Notes: a model not told the origin generated them from the sequence alone. Numbered from the stretch's first letter, positions 17,565 through 27,339 are shown. The stretch: DNA of 64,000 bases from JADHLJ01 sp038146985 (GCA_038146985.1 JAYQSQ010000012.1:62001-126000); one strand, 5' to 3'. Translations and numbers: made by a program.

Positions 17565-19154
17565 TTAGACCCCGACCGCCGTTCCGTCCCGGCGTGGGTC
17601 CGCCGCTCCCGCCAAGGCGCCGTTCGAGGGATCGCGCGAGACCGCCTGCATGCCCCCGCACATCATGGTGAAGGCGGCAGGCTGGCTGATCTCGTGCCCG
17701 CGCGCCTTCAGTTCGGCAACCACGCCGGGGGCGATCCGATCCTCCAGAACCACCTGTCGGCCGTCCAGCAGACGGGCGCGCGGTGCCTCGATCGCTTCGC
17801 GCAGGTTCAAGCCGTAATCCATGTAGTGGACCATCGCCTGCGTCTGGGTCTGCATGATGCCGTAGCTTCCGGGCGTGCCGAGCGCCAGCACCGCTTCGCC
17901 GTCCCGCGTCGAGATCGACGGCGTCAGGCACATGGCGAACCGCTTGCCGCCAACCAGATGATTGGGCGACTTGGGATTGAGATCCCCCCAGTTCATGAAG
18001 TTGTTCATGCACACGCCGGTACCGGGGATCACCACCGTCGACCCCCAAGGCGAGCCGAGCGACTGGGTGAGGCAGATCATGTTGCCGTGGCGGTCGGCGA
18101 CCGAGACCGAGGTCGTGTGCTGCCGCGCCTCGGCAACCGCCGGCGGCGGCGGGTCGCCGAACTGCTCGGTCCGCGCGGTGACCGGCTTGCCGTCGAGAAC
18201 CCGGGCGCGCAGGGGCGCGACGCTGGCCTCACCCAACAGCTCGCGGATCTCGGCGGGAGACCGGTTGTTGTTGAGGATGCGGGCCTCCGCCGAGAGCCGG
18301 ATCGCGCGCAGTACACGGTCCAGATGCTCAACCCCCAGATGCTCCAGCGCGCCCATGTCGAAACCGTCGAGGATCCGCAAGGCCAGCGGAAACTGAAACG
18401 ATTCCGCCGGCGGTGGCGGAACATGCACCAGAAGGTCGCGATAGGCGGCGACGATCGGCTCTTCCCACTCCGGCTGGACCGCCTCGAGGTCGGCCAGGGA
18501 CATCGGACCGCCGAGCGAACGAATATGCTCGATCATCTTGCGCCCGAGCGGCCCATCGTAGAGGTGGCGCTTGCCGTCGGCGGCGATCGCTTCGTAGGTC
18601 GCGGCAAGGTCGGGTTGTTTCAGCACCCAGCCCTCGGCGCATTTCCCTTTGGCCGGCATGTAGACACGGCGCCATTCCGGCGTGCTCGCCCGGATATCCG
18701 TGGCTTCCGCGCTGTGGACATAGAGCCCGCCGATCGGAAAGCCGTCGCGGGCGTGTCGGATCGCCGGGGCCAGCACCACGTCCAGCGGCAAGGTGCCGTA
18801 GGTCTCGATCAAGGTGCACCAACCCGCCAGATTGCCGGGCACGCCGCTTGCCGAAGCGCCGGTATTGATATCCTCCTTGCCGAGCCGTTCCGAAAGGAAC
18901 TCCGCCGGAAGCGGCGGGATGAAATCCAGGCACCGGACCCGCTTTTCCGCCTCAATCCAGCAGCTTGCGGCGCCGAGCCCCGCCAGGCCCGACATGAAGG
19001 GCTCGACCACGTTCAATGTCGACATGGTCGCGACCACCGCATCAAAGGCGTTGCCGCCGGCGCGCAGCATCTCGGCCCCGGCATGAGAGGCCAACGGATG
19101 GGCCGAGGCGACCATGCCGCCGACGGCGCGGGCTGGGGAGTGGGTAAGGCTCAT
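17565..19154 (-). CDS. Gamma-glutamyltransferase family protein
   Basis: A 529-residue Ntn-hydrolase of the gamma-glutamyltranspeptidase family. It opens with VASAHPLASHAGAEMLRAGG and AFDAVVATMSTLNVVEP, as usual, and the small-subunit nucleophile sits in QHTTSVSVADRHGNM (first Thr, about residue 347). The oxyanion and substrate pocket follow in GTPGSYGIMQTQTQAMVHYM. No signal peptide is seen, unlike true periplasmic Ggt; many such cytosolic relatives act on other amides (for example cephalosporin or oxamate-type compounds). The ATG at 19154 has GGAG nine bases upstream, which is better than the ATG at 19163. Confidence 0.87.
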   Translation of the reverse strand: MSLTHSPARAVGGMVASAHPLASHAGAEMLRAGGNAFDAVVATMSTLNVVEPFMSGLAGLGAASCWIEAEKRVRCLDFIPPLPAEFLSERLGKEDINTGASASGVPGNLAGWCTLIETYGTLPLDVVLAPAIRHARDGFPIGGLYVHSAEATDIRASTPEWRRVYMPAKGKCAEGWVLKQPDLAATYEAIAADGKRHLYDGPLGRKMIEHIRSLGGPMSLADLEAVQPEWEEPIVAAYRDLLVHVPPPPAESFQFPLALRILDGFDMGALEHLGVEHLDRVLRAIRLSAEARILNNNRSPAEIRELLGEASVAPLRARVLDGKPVTARTEQFGDPPPPAVAEARQHTTSVSVADRHGNMICLTQSLGSPWGSTVVIPGTGVCMNNFMNWGDLNPKSPNHLVGGKRFAMCLTPSISTRDGEAVLALGTPGSYGIMQTQTQAMVHYMDYGLNLREAIEAPRARLLDGRQVVLEDRIAPGVVAELKARGHEISQPAAFTMMCGGMQAVSRDPSNGALAGAADPRRDGTAVGV

Positions 19155-19336
19155 GGCAGACATCTCCGGCGCGGACGGCGGCCGGGCGGCTCACCGGGGG
19201 TTGGACGATCGCCGCAAGCTTAGGCCCGGGCGGCGCATATCCGCAACGTAGCGGCCTTGTGATCTTATCCCTCCCTTGCTGAATCACTCCGGACTGCTAG
19301 GCTGTCGCAAATTCACGCTCATCCCGGAGACAATCC

Positions 19337-19948
19337 ATGAAGCTCTACAACTCGATCGGCCCGAACCCGCACATGGTCCGCATCTTCATCGCCGAAAAGG
19401 GTCTCGACATTCCAAAGGAGGATATCGACATCCGTGGCGGTGTGAACCGCCAGGCCGATTTCCTGAAGGTCAATCCCAAGGGTCAGAGCCCGGCCCTGGT
19501 CACCGACAGCGGTTTGGTCATCACGGAAATCACCGCGATCTGCGAGTATCTGGAAGACCTGCATCCGACACCGCCGCTGATCGGCTCGACGCCCGAGGAA
19601 CGCGGCGAGACCCGGATGTGGACCCGCCGCATCGATCTCAGCATCTGCGAGCCGGCGGCCAACGGTTTTCGCTATGGCGAGGGGCTGAAGATGTTCGAAT
19701 CCCGCATGCGCTGCCTGCCCGAAGCCTCGGCCGGCCTGAAGGCCGTTGCCCAGGACGGCCTCGCCTGGCTGGACGGACAGTTGGCCGGCAAGACCTGGGT
19801 CTGCGGCAACCGGTACAGCATGGCGGATGTGCTGCTGTTTGCCTTCACCAACTTTTTCGGCAATGTCGGTCAGGCCTTGAACCCCGATCACAAGAACATC
19901 GCCGCCTGGTTCGAACGCGCCAAGGCCCGCCCAAGCGCGGCAGCGTAA
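19337..19948 (+). CDS. Glutathione S-transferase family protein
   Basis: A 203-residue protein with the two GST domains. The N-terminal thioredoxin-like part reads MKLYNSIGPNPHMVRIFIAE and contains the glutathione-binding turn NPKGQSPALV followed by ITEITAICEYL. The C-terminal helical domain contains GKTWVCGNRYSMADVLLFAF, matching the conserved Asp-containing N-capping box. GGAG precedes the ATG. A strong terminator follows at 19979. Members conjugate glutathione to electrophiles; the substrate is unknown. Confidence 0.88.
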   Translation: MKLYNSIGPNPHMVRIFIAEKGLDIPKEDIDIRGGVNRQADFLKVNPKGQSPALVTDSGLVITEITAICEYLEDLHPTPPLIGSTPEERGETRMWTRRIDLSICEPAANGFRYGEGLKMFESRMRCLPEASAGLKAVAQDGLAWLDGQLAGKTWVCGNRYSMADVLLFAFTNFFGNVGQALNPDHKNIAAWFERAKARPSAAA

Positions 19949-19978
19949 GGCCTGGGCATGCGCAAACGGCTAAAGCGT

Positions 19979-20020
19979 GGGCGGGGAAGGTTTAGCAGCC
20001 TTTCCCGCCCATTTTCTTTA
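19979..20020 (+). terminator. Rho-independent terminator after the GST gene
   Basis: GGGCGGGGAAGG (19979-19990) pairs with CCTTTCCCGCCC (19999-20010) through a 12-bp stem with one G-U pair and an 8-base loop, followed by ATTTTCTTTA. It lies 30 bp after the GST stop codon. Confidence 0.8.
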
Positions 20021-20263
20021 TACTTGACATTAAGATGATTCGATAAATCGTCGTTTAAAAGCATTTTCCTGACTAGATAGAATCTCGCCGTCGCCCTGGC
20101 ACAAGGCAGAGCCATGACTCGACGCTAGGCCCTGCCTTGCGCCAGGGCGACGGTAAAGGATGGCGCGTTCGGGAAGGATGACAAAGACGGCTGGGCAATA
20201 CGTCACGACCGCATCTGCAAACTGGCCGAAGGAACCGCCGTCCGCTCCGTCTGATCTTTCCAT
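20021..20263 (+). repeat. AT-rich spacer and a 22-bp palindromic repeat
   Basis: After the GST terminator the gap is AT-rich to about 20085. From 20088 to 20153 lies an inverted repeat with arms of 22 bp (left CCGTCGCCCTGGCACAAGGC, one mismatch to the right arm) around 22 bases. A left-arm copy occurs at 32592-32625. The reading frames that cross it on the minus strand are not convincing genes. Confidence 0.6.
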
Positions 20264-21910
20264 TCACTTCGGCTCGACGAAGCGCACTGGCGTCGGCTTG
20301 ATCCGTCCGGTCTTGGCCCACTCCGCGAGTTCCCGTTTCAGGATCTTGCCGCTGGCGGTCAACGGAAACTCCGGCATCTCCAAAAAGAACTCAGGCATGT
20401 CGTATTTCGAGAGCCCGAGATCGAAGAGATGGCGCAACAGGTCGCCCGGCGGCGGCGCGCCCTCGCCGGTGGCCAGCACCGAGAGACAGACCCGCTCCCC
20501 GAGGCGTTCGTCCGGCACCGGAAAGGCGGCGGCCTTGGCGACCCCCGGATGCTTGATCGCCAGATCCTCAATCTTCGCCGGGAAGATATTGTGGCCGCCC
20601 CGGATGATCATGTCCTTGAGGCGCCCGACCACATGCAGGTTGCCCCGCTCATCGAGCATGCCGAGATCGCCGGACAGGAAATCTCCCGCCGCGTTGAAGC
20701 TGTCCTCGGTGGCCGCCTGGTTATCGAAATACCCGAGCATCAGGCAACCACCCATGCCGCCGATCTGTCCGACCACGCCGGTTCCGACCTCGATATCGGG
20801 ATTCTCCTGGTCGTAGATCCGTATCCGATAGGCCTTGCCGCCGGTGCCGCAGGTCGAGCACACGGTGTCGGCATCGTCGGTAGGATGGGTGTACTGGTGC
20901 GAGGAATTCTCGCTCATCCCGTAGATGTTCTGCGGCCGGACCCCTTGAACGAGAAACGCCTCGGCGGTGGCCGGCGGGATCGGAGAGCCGGCCATGTAGA
21001 ACAGGTTGACCGAGCCCAGCGTGGCGATGCCCCGCGCCTTCTGCTCGGCCAGCATGTCCATGGCATGGGTCGGCACACCCATGACATAGGTCGCGCCGGT
21101 CTCAATCACCCAGTCGAGCTTGCTGCGGCCCGGCGGCGGGTCATCGACCACCAGTTCCATGCCCGCAATCATGGCCTGGCCCACCGCCACCCAGGCGATA
21201 TGGTGGCTCAAAGGTGACAGGGTAAGGAGAATTGTTTCAGAATTGTGATGCCAATCGGCCACGAGATCCCGGCAATTGGCCAGCAGAGTGTTGTCGGAAT
21301 GCATCACACCCTTCGGCGCACCGGTGGTGCCGGAAGTGAAGGCGAGGTAGGTGACCTTGTCCGGATTGGCGAGCGGTGCCGGCCCTTTCCCTACGGGGGC
21401 CCCAATGCCCGGCATGTCGGTCCCGGTGTCGTGGCCCGCCGGTAGCCGGTACACCTTGCGCACCCTCTCGCTGGATGCCAGAGGGCCGAAGACATCATGG
21501 GCGTCGGCGCCGTAGCCTTCCTCGATAAAAAGGGCGCTGGCGCGGATGCGCTCGACCAGCCCCAGGATCTCCTCCACCGTATAGTTCCGGTGCAGCGAGG
21601 GATTGCAGACATAGCCGTTGCGTGAACAGGCAAGAAAGGCCACCAGCGCCTCGAGCCGGTTCGACATCCAGAGCGAGACCCGCTCGCCCTCGCGCAATCC
21701 GCTCGCGGCCATGTCGGCGGCCACCGCGTCCACCCATCGCTTGAGCTGGCCCCAGGTCAGGCGCCTCGCCCCGTCCCGCGCCGCCCAGGCATCTGGCCGC
21801 ACCGCCGCATGTCCGGCCATCAGAGTGTAAAAAGTATCCCCGGTCCACACGCCGCTCTCGTAATAGCGACGCGCGGCCTCGGGATCATGCAGGGTGAGCA
21901 ACCGGCTCAT
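20264..21910 (-). CDS. AMP-dependent acyl-CoA ligase
   Basis: A 548-residue member of the ANL adenylating family. The P-loop is FTSGTTGAPKGVM, a mid motif is IYGMSENSSHQYTHP (the A5 region), the hinge and Asp are in FLSGDLGMLDERG and VVGRLKDMIIRGG, and the catalytic C-terminal Lys is in PLTASGKILKREL. It activates a carboxylate as acyl-AMP and forms the CoA thioester. It lies 47 bp downstream of a split CoA-transferase in the same direction, so ligase and transferase probably serve one organic-acid pathway. The start is ATG 21910; longer in-frame extensions upstream overlap the neighbouring gene. Confidence 0.88.
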   Translation of the reverse strand: MSRLLTLHDPEAARRYYESGVWTGDTFYTLMAGHAAVRPDAWAARDGARRLTWGQLKRWVDAVAADMAASGLREGERVSLWMSNRLEALVAFLACSRNGYVCNPSLHRNYTVEEILGLVERIRASALFIEEGYGADAHDVFGPLASSERVRKVYRLPAGHDTGTDMPGIGAPVGKGPAPLANPDKVTYLAFTSGTTGAPKGVMHSDNTLLANCRDLVADWHHNSETILLTLSPLSHHIAWVAVGQAMIAGMELVVDDPPPGRSKLDWVIETGATYVMGVPTHAMDMLAEQKARGIATLGSVNLFYMAGSPIPPATAEAFLVQGVRPQNIYGMSENSSHQYTHPTDDADTVCSTCGTGGKAYRIRIYDQENPDIEVGTGVVGQIGGMGGCLMLGYFDNQAATEDSFNAAGDFLSGDLGMLDERGNLHVVGRLKDMIIRGGHNIFPAKIEDLAIKHPGVAKAAAFPVPDERLGERVCLSVLATGEGAPPPGDLLRHLFDLGLSKYDMPEFFLEMPEFPLTASGKILKRELAEWAKTGRIKPTPVRFVEPK

Positions 21911-21957
21911 TGTTGTTTCCAAGATGGGGATCTGCCAACGACCGTGCCCGGCGTCAC

Positions 21958-22704
21958 TCAAGCCGCCTTGCCGACCCCGAACACCCGAGCTGCAAAAGCC
22001 GGATAGATCTCGGCGATTTCCTCCGCCACCGGGCCTCGTATCGTGGCGAGGTCGGCGGCGTTCGGGATCGGGGTCGTCGGAACCGCGCCATCGGGCAGAT
22101 CGAAGCTGAAGCCGGTCTGCTCGTGGATCTCCTCCACCGTGTGGCCGGGATGGACGCTTTCCAAACGGAAACAGCGACGCTGCTTGTCCACATGGAAAAG
22201 GCACCGGTCGGTGATCAGCTTGTACGGGCCGCCGGGGCGGAAGACGTTGTCGTCGGAAAACCCGGGCGCGCTGATGAAATCGACCTTCTCGACCAGGGTA
22301 CGCGGCGTATGCTCAAGCCGGAACAAGATCACCCGGGGCACCGCGAAATAGAGATAGCCGGAGCCGAAGGAGCCGGGGAACCGCGCCTTCGGTTTCCTGT
22401 AGTCGCCGACCGCTACGAGGTTGACGTTCGCCTGGCCGTCGATCTGGGCGCCAGAGAGGAAAAAGGCGTCGATCCGGCCCTGGCCGGCCACATCGAACAG
22501 TTCTTTGCCGCCGTCGGTGAAGAAATTGTTCTCCTCGCTTCCCAGGATCGAGACCCGCAAAGATCCGTTGCTGCGGGAACGGGCCAGCAGCGCCGCCGCG
22601 CCGGGGATCGGCGAGGACGCGCCGACCGCCACGTGCCTCAGCCCGTCCAGGGCCGTGGCGATGGCGCCGATCAGCACCTCTTCCGGGCGGAAATCCTCGC
22701 TCAT
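21958..22704 (-). CDS. CoA-transferase subunit B (glutaconate CoA-transferase type)
   Basis: A 248-residue protein of the CoA-transferase family I beta type. It shows HVAVGASSPIPGAAALLARS near the start, the segment SILGSEENNFFTDGGKEL where GctB-like proteins keep an acidic active-site residue, and DAFFLSGAQIDGQANVN with NLVAVGDY, as in GctB/IpdB proteins. It starts 4 bp after the stop of subunit A. Some relatives, such as IpdAB, are ring hydrolases rather than transferases, and motif reading cannot decide this. Confidence 0.8.
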   Translation of the reverse strand: MSEDFRPEEVLIGAIATALDGLRHVAVGASSPIPGAAALLARSRSNGSLRVSILGSEENNFFTDGGKELFDVAGQGRIDAFFLSGAQIDGQANVNLVAVGDYRKPKARFPGSFGSGYLYFAVPRVILFRLEHTPRTLVEKVDFISAPGFSDDNVFRPGGPYKLITDRCLFHVDKQRRCFRLESVHPGHTVEEIHEQTGFSFDLPDGAVPTTPIPNAADLATIRGPVAEEIAEIYPAFAARVFGVGKAA

Positions 22705-22708
22705 GGGG

Positions 22709-23539
22709 TCATTCCGCCGCTTGCGCCGGGGGCGCGAAGACGAACCGGTCGAGCCACGCCTGAAAGCCCTCGTCCGTGCGCGCGTCCTCGGCATAGCGGG
22801 CCAGATGGTCTTGGTCCGCAGCGTATCCGTAAGGAATACCGAGCGGCCAGGCCCCCTTCTCGGCCTCGGCGACCGCCGAGACATAGAGACCCGGAATGGT
22901 GCCGGCCTTGGTCTTGGGGTCGTCCATCAGGTTGGTATCGACGATCTTCTCGACCGTCACATAGGCATCCGCCGAAGCATGGGCCATCAGCATCAGCTCG
23001 CGCCTGACGCCGACCCAGACATTGCCGAACCTGTCCGCCATCGGGGCGTGGAACAGCGCCACATCGGGTTTCAGCGCCGGCAGGAAGACGATGGGATCGT
23101 CCCCCTCGGCAAAGGGGTTGTTCCCGACCTTCCAGTCCTTGCGGTTGGCGAGGATGTCGGAGCCGATCAGCCCGCGCAGGGGAATGAAGGGGATGCCCTT
23201 CTCCGAGGCCTGCAGCGCCGCGTGCACCGCCGGACAGGTCGCGTCCATCATCCGGATAGCCCCGTCCTTGATCGCCTTGGTGAAGCGCGGCGCGAGGCCG
23301 TGCTCGCCCAGGGTGACGGCCGAGGTCTCCACCGTGCCGACGCAGCCCGCACCGATCAGCATGTCGCCCTGAAAGCCGAAGGTGGGCACGCCGACCAGAT
23401 GCAGATCGCGTGCGCCGCGCCGGATCAGCGCCCGCACCGCCGCCATGGCGCAGTAGGAATAGTCCGGTGGCACCGCCACCTTGGCACCATCGGGAATACG
23501 GGCCGCGAGGGCATCCACGGAAAGCTGCGCTGCAAGCAT
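22709..23539 (-). CDS. CoA-transferase subunit A (glutaconate CoA-transferase type)
   Basis: A 276-residue alpha subunit of a family I CoA-transferase. Motifs are IPDGAKVAVPPDYSYCAMAA at the N-terminus, where GctA has its Gly-rich loop, DLHLVGVPTFGFQGDMLIG, VETSAVTLGEHGLAPRFTKA, and a late GNVWVGVRRELMLMAHA. With subunit B and the ligase downstream it forms an operon A-B-ligase on the minus strand. AAGAGAG precedes the ATG at 23539. Confidence 0.8.
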   Translation of the reverse strand: MLAAQLSVDALAARIPDGAKVAVPPDYSYCAMAAVRALIRRGARDLHLVGVPTFGFQGDMLIGAGCVGTVETSAVTLGEHGLAPRFTKAIKDGAIRMMDATCPAVHAALQASEKGIPFIPLRGLIGSDILANRKDWKVGNNPFAEGDDPIVFLPALKPDVALFHAPMADRFGNVWVGVRRELMLMAHASADAYVTVEKIVDTNLMDDPKTKAGTIPGLYVSAVAEAEKGAWPLGIPYGYAADQDHLARYAEDARTDEGFQAWLDRFVFAPPAQAAE

Positions 23540-23625
23540 GGCGATCTCTCTTATCGGCGGGTTTCGGCCATAGTAATTCCGGGTAACGCGGTTTTACAGG
23601 GATTTCGCCAGCCCGCGGGCGGGTT

Positions 23626-23999
23626 TCAGTCGCGTCCGTCCTTGGGATGGTTCTGGCCATCGAACTGGATCACCTCCAGCGACCCGCGAAGGCTTTCGTA
23701 GTCATCGAGGCAACGGGCATTGACCGTGTGCCGTTCCGGGTGGGGCGGGGGCGGCCAAAGACGTGAATGCCGCAGCGCGGGCAGAACTCGTGCCGCGCCT
23801 CGCCGCTACCGAACTGATAGAGCGCCAGTTGATCCGCGCCCCTGGTTATCCGAAGTTCATGATCCTCGGCGGGAGTGTGCACAATGCCTTTCTTGATGCA
23901 GATCGAGCAATTGCACTCCAACAGCCGGTCCACCGGCCGGTCGCGGACGATCTCGAAGCGGATATCGCCGCAGTGGCAGCTTCCCCTGTAGGTCGGCAT
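23626..23999 (-). pseudogene. GFA/CENP-V-type zinc protein with frameshift in a short G tract
   Basis: The gene encodes a small GFA-family protein (about 124 residues when corrected). It carries the Zn-binding Cys series GSCHCGDIRF, CNCSICIKKG and CPRCGIHVF. In the given sequence the frame then runs to an early stop at 23670. Adding one base in the five-G run at 23747-23751 restores PPPHPERHTVNARCLDD and a natural end at 23626 (FDGQNHPKDGRD), the usual GFA C-terminus. A short homopolymer is a common place for sequencing error. GFA proteins relate to glutathione-dependent formaldehyde activation, but most have no proven role. Confidence 0.7.
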
Positions 24000-24040
24000 G
24001 GTTTCTCTCTCGCAAAATTTGCCCCCTTCGGGCGCTCGAG

Positions 24041-24832
24041 CTAATCATGCCAGCGCAGCGACATGCAGGACAGACCAGCGTCGATCTTGGCGATCTCGGA
24101 CGTCGCCAGCGGGACCACGTCGTAGCCCTCGGCGCGCAGCAGCGCGACCGTGCGCGGATAGCCGGCGCCGACCAGAAGCGATCGGTTCACCCGGAGCGCG
24201 TTTGCCGCGCCCTCCTCTCCGGTGGACGTCTCGATCACCCGGAACCGCTCGAACACGCCGGACGCGGCAAGCCGGGCCGTCGAGAGGACCGTCTCGCCGT
24301 CCAGAAGCGCACAGTCGGATTTAAAATGCAGAACGCCCGCCGGCGTGTGGAAGATCTCGCCGCGCCTTCCGATTTCCGCCAAAAGCGCGATCAGCGCCTC
24401 GGCCCCTTCGCGGTCGGTGCGCGCCGACAGGCCGATCATCACCGCCTCGGGTGTTACCAGCACATCCCCGCCATCCACATGGCCGCTTTGCAATTCCAGG
24501 ACTTTCGGGAACTGTTTACGCAAATCCGGGGCGATCGCCGCCACCTCGCCGGCCCGGCTGTCGACACCTGGGCGTAGCAGGATCGCCGTCTCGGTGAAGA
24601 CCAGGGCCGGGTCTTCAACGAAGATCGAATCAGGAAATGCCTCCAACGGCTCCAGCACCGTCACCGCTACGCCCGCCGCCTTGAGCGCGGCGACATAAGC
24701 GTCATGTTCGGCCCGCACGCCCTTGAGGCTTGGACTGCCGCGATCAGATGCGCGCAACCCGTTGACCACGGAAGCTCCGGGTCTGCGGACGATGGCATTG
24801 GTGAAGTGATGACTATCGGCTGGACGGGACAT
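24041..24832 (-). CDS. Dimethylargininase / amidinotransferase-type hydrolase
   Basis: A 263-residue guanidino-modifying enzyme similar to N-omega,N-omega-dimethylarginine dimethylaminohydrolase. Landmarks are NAIVRRPGASVVNGLRASD, FPDSIFVEDPALVF (substrate Asp/Glu), SGHVDGGDVLV (catalytic His region) and the C-terminal nucleophile in GLSCMSLR (Cys about residue 256). It converts methylarginines to citrulline plus methylamines; arginine deiminase-like use is an alternative. Start at ATG 24832 fits homologous N-termini; a GTG at 24859 that overlaps the previous stop (GTGA) is possible. It follows the CoxL-type gene directly. Confidence 0.85.
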   Translation of the reverse strand: MSRPADSHHFTNAIVRRPGASVVNGLRASDRGSPSLKGVRAEHDAYVAALKAAGVAVTVLEPLEAFPDSIFVEDPALVFTETAILLRPGVDSRAGEVAAIAPDLRKQFPKVLELQSGHVDGGDVLVTPEAVMIGLSARTDREGAEALIALLAEIGRRGEIFHTPAGVLHFKSDCALLDGETVLSTARLAASGVFERFRVIETSTGEEGAANALRVNRSLLVGAGYPRTVALLRAEGYDVVPLATSEIAKIDAGLSCMSLRWHD

Positions 24833-24855
24833 CGGGTTTTCCGCCGGACATTCGG

Positions 24856-27211
24856 TCACGGTTTGGTCCGCGCCGCCCGGATCGCCTGCCAGACGACCTC
24901 GGAGGTCGCCGGCATCTGGATATGATCGACACCCAGCGGCGAGAGGGCATCAAGGATGGCGTTGATCACCGTCTGCGGCGCGCCGATGCAACCGGCTTGT
25001 CCGGAGCCTTTGACGCCGAGCGCGTTCGCCTGGGTCGGCACGCCTTCGAGATGGGTCTCAAAGCCGGGCAGGTGCGATGCCCGGGGCACGGTGTAGTCCA
25101 TGAACGAACCGACGAGCAGCTGCCCGGTTTCGGAGTCGTAGTGGACGTTCTCCATCAGCGCCTGACCGATCCCCTGGGCCACGCCGCCATGCACCTGTCC
25201 CTCGGTCAGCCGTGGGTTCAACAGCGTGCCGTAGTCGTCGACCATGACATAGCGGAGCAACTCGACCACGCCGGTTTCGGGATCGATCTCGACCTCGGCC
25301 GCGTGGCAGCCGTTGGGGAAGGTAAAGGGCGCCTGCTCGCGGAAGACGAAGGTATCGAGCCCGGCATTGCCGTCCTCGTCCTCATCGAGGGACGGCGCCA
25401 CATCGGGGTTACGGGCCGCCGCGGAAACCTCAATCAAGCCGACCGAGCGGCCGCCGTCCGGCACCGTGAAGCGGCCATCGGCATAGATAAGCGCGTCGGG
25501 TACGGCCTGAAGCAGGGTCGCGGCGACACCTCGTGCCTTGCGCAGGACAGCATCGATCGCCAACGCCATCGTCCCGCCGCCCATATGCATCGAGCGCGCT
25601 CCGCCATGGCCGTGTCCGACCCTGACCTTCCCGGTATCGGCTTGGATATAGTCGAACGCCGACATGGGAAGCCCGAAACGGTCGGCGGCGATCTGGCGAT
25701 AGGTGGTCTCATGCCCCTGGCCGTTGGATTCGGTCCCGACCCGCAGCTCAATCCGGCCTTCCGGCGTGAATCTGACCTCCGCCCCTTCTTGGGGCGCACC
25801 GCGCGCGGTCTCAAGAAAGCAGCCGAATCCGAGGCCCCGCAACTTACCGGCCTTGGCCGCTTCCGCCCGGCGCCGCTCGAAGCCGGCCCGGTCCGCGATC
25901 CTTTCGGCATCGTCGATATTGCGTCGGAAACGGCCCGAATCCAGCGTCATGCCCTGAGCGGTGACGTGCGGAAACGCATCAATGGCGTTCTTGCGACGAA
26001 GCTCCACCGGATCGAAGCCGAGGCGCCTTGCCGCCGCGTCAATCAGGCGTTCGATGATGAAATTGGCTTCCGGCTTACCGGCGCCGCGATAGGCGTCGAT
26101 CGGCGTGGCATTGGTGAAGACGCCGGTCGAATGCATGTGGATCAACGGGATGTCGTAAACCCCGCCCATCGCGGTCGGCGAGGAGATGGTCGACGCGCCC
26201 GGTCCGGCGGCCGAAAGATACGCGCCCATATTGGCCACCAGGTCGGCATCCAAGGCCAGAAACCGGCCGTCTGCATCAAGCGCCAGGCGCGCGGCGGTCC
26301 GGATGTCCCGGCCATGGGTCGCGCCGGCATGATCCTCGCCCCGCTCGGCGACCCATTTGACCGGGCGGTGGTGACGTTTCGCCGCCCAGGGCAGCAATAC
26401 CCATTCGGGATAGAGGAAGTTCTTCAGCCCGAAACCGCCGCCCACATCGGGCGCGGTGATGTGCACCCGCTCCTCGGGCACCTTGAACACGGCGGTGGCC
26501 AATTGCTTGCGGATCGCGTGCAGCCCTGGCCAGTGCAGATCAGGTGTTTCACGCCGTCCGCGGGATCGTAGTAGGCAATGCCCGCCTGGCTCCACCGGGG
26601 CTGCCATGACACGGTTGTTGATGATGTCGAGCTCGACCACATGGGCCGCGGCGGCGAGGCCTGCCTCCACGGCTTCCCGATCGCCCTTCTCGAACGTATA
26701 GGCGACGTTTCCGGCTGCCTCCTCCCAGATCCGGGGGCCCGGCCTGAAGCGCCTTGTGGCCGTCGGTCACCGCCGGCAGCGGGTCAAAGCCGATTTCCAC
26801 CCGTTCCGCAGCGTCACGCGCCGCTTCGAGCGTGGTGGCCACGACCAGGCCACGGGATCTCCCACATGCCGCACATAGTCGCGGGCCAGTGCATGGCGCT
26901 CGGGAATGATCAGAGGAGACTTGCTGGGAAACTGGCGACACAGGGCAGACAACCGATCCCGTCGGCGATGAGATCGGTCTCAGTGTGGATACCGACGACG
27001 CCGGGCATCGCATCGCCTCCGTGAGGTCGACATAGAGAATCTCGGCATGGGCGTGCGGCGAGCGCACGATCGCGGCGTGCACATCTGGCCTTCCATGTCC
27101 ATGTCGGCGATGAAACGCCCCTGGCCGGTCAGGAACCGCTGGTCCTCGAGACGGGCGATGGATTGGCCGGACAAGGTTGAACCACGGCGCGTTCCTCGGT
27201 TGTTCAGACAC
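24856..27211 (-). pseudogene. Xanthine dehydrogenase/CoxL-family molybdenum subunit, N-terminal part full of frame changes
   Basis: The last 550 or so codons (to 24856) are clean and typical of a molybdopterin-binding large subunit: APDVGGGFGLKNFLYPEW, AYRGAGKPEANFIIERLID and ESNGQGHETTY. At the site of the usual catalytic Glu (GVGE) it has VKGSGQAGCIGAP, i.e. Gln. The N-terminal part between about 26520 and 27180 needs at least eight frame switches to rebuild SGQSIARLEDQRFLTGQGRF, AAIVRSPHAHAEILYVDL, VVATTLEAARDAAERVE and AGIAYYDPADG. The neighbouring rpmF is equally damaged, so consensus error is likelier than decay. Start GTG 27211 is tentative. No FAD or 2Fe-2S subunit gene is adjacent. 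Confidence 0.7.
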
Positions 27212-27291
27212 TCCCAGTGAACATCCAGGTGGGGTTTGCGTCAGGTTTTTCTAGCCGGGGCCTGCAAAACCTGGAAAATCGCACCAAAACG

Positions 27292-27320
27292 ACAAAGGCC
27301 TCCGCAAGAGGCCTTTTCTC
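27292..27320 (-). terminator. Stem-loop terminator after rpmF
   Basis: AAAGGCCTC (27294-27302) and GAGGCCTTT (27308-27316) form a perfect 9-bp stem with a CGCAA loop. T-rich sequence follows on both strands, so it may act for rpmF and also against plus-strand transcription. Confidence 0.7.
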
Positions 27321-27339
27321 CGAACAAAACGTCCGGTTT

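Noticed and set aside
20024..20029. TTGACA as a promoter box
   Set aside because: No fitting -10 at 16-18 bases and no gene downstream on the plus strand.
20030..20321. Short minus-strand frames before the acyl-CoA ligase
   Set aside because: They cross a palindromic repeat and AT-rich spacer and lack ribosome sites.
24922..26571. A 549-codon plus-strand frame opposite the CoxL-type gene
   Set aside because: Shadow frame produced by codon bias; no recognisable domain, while the minus strand matches a known family.
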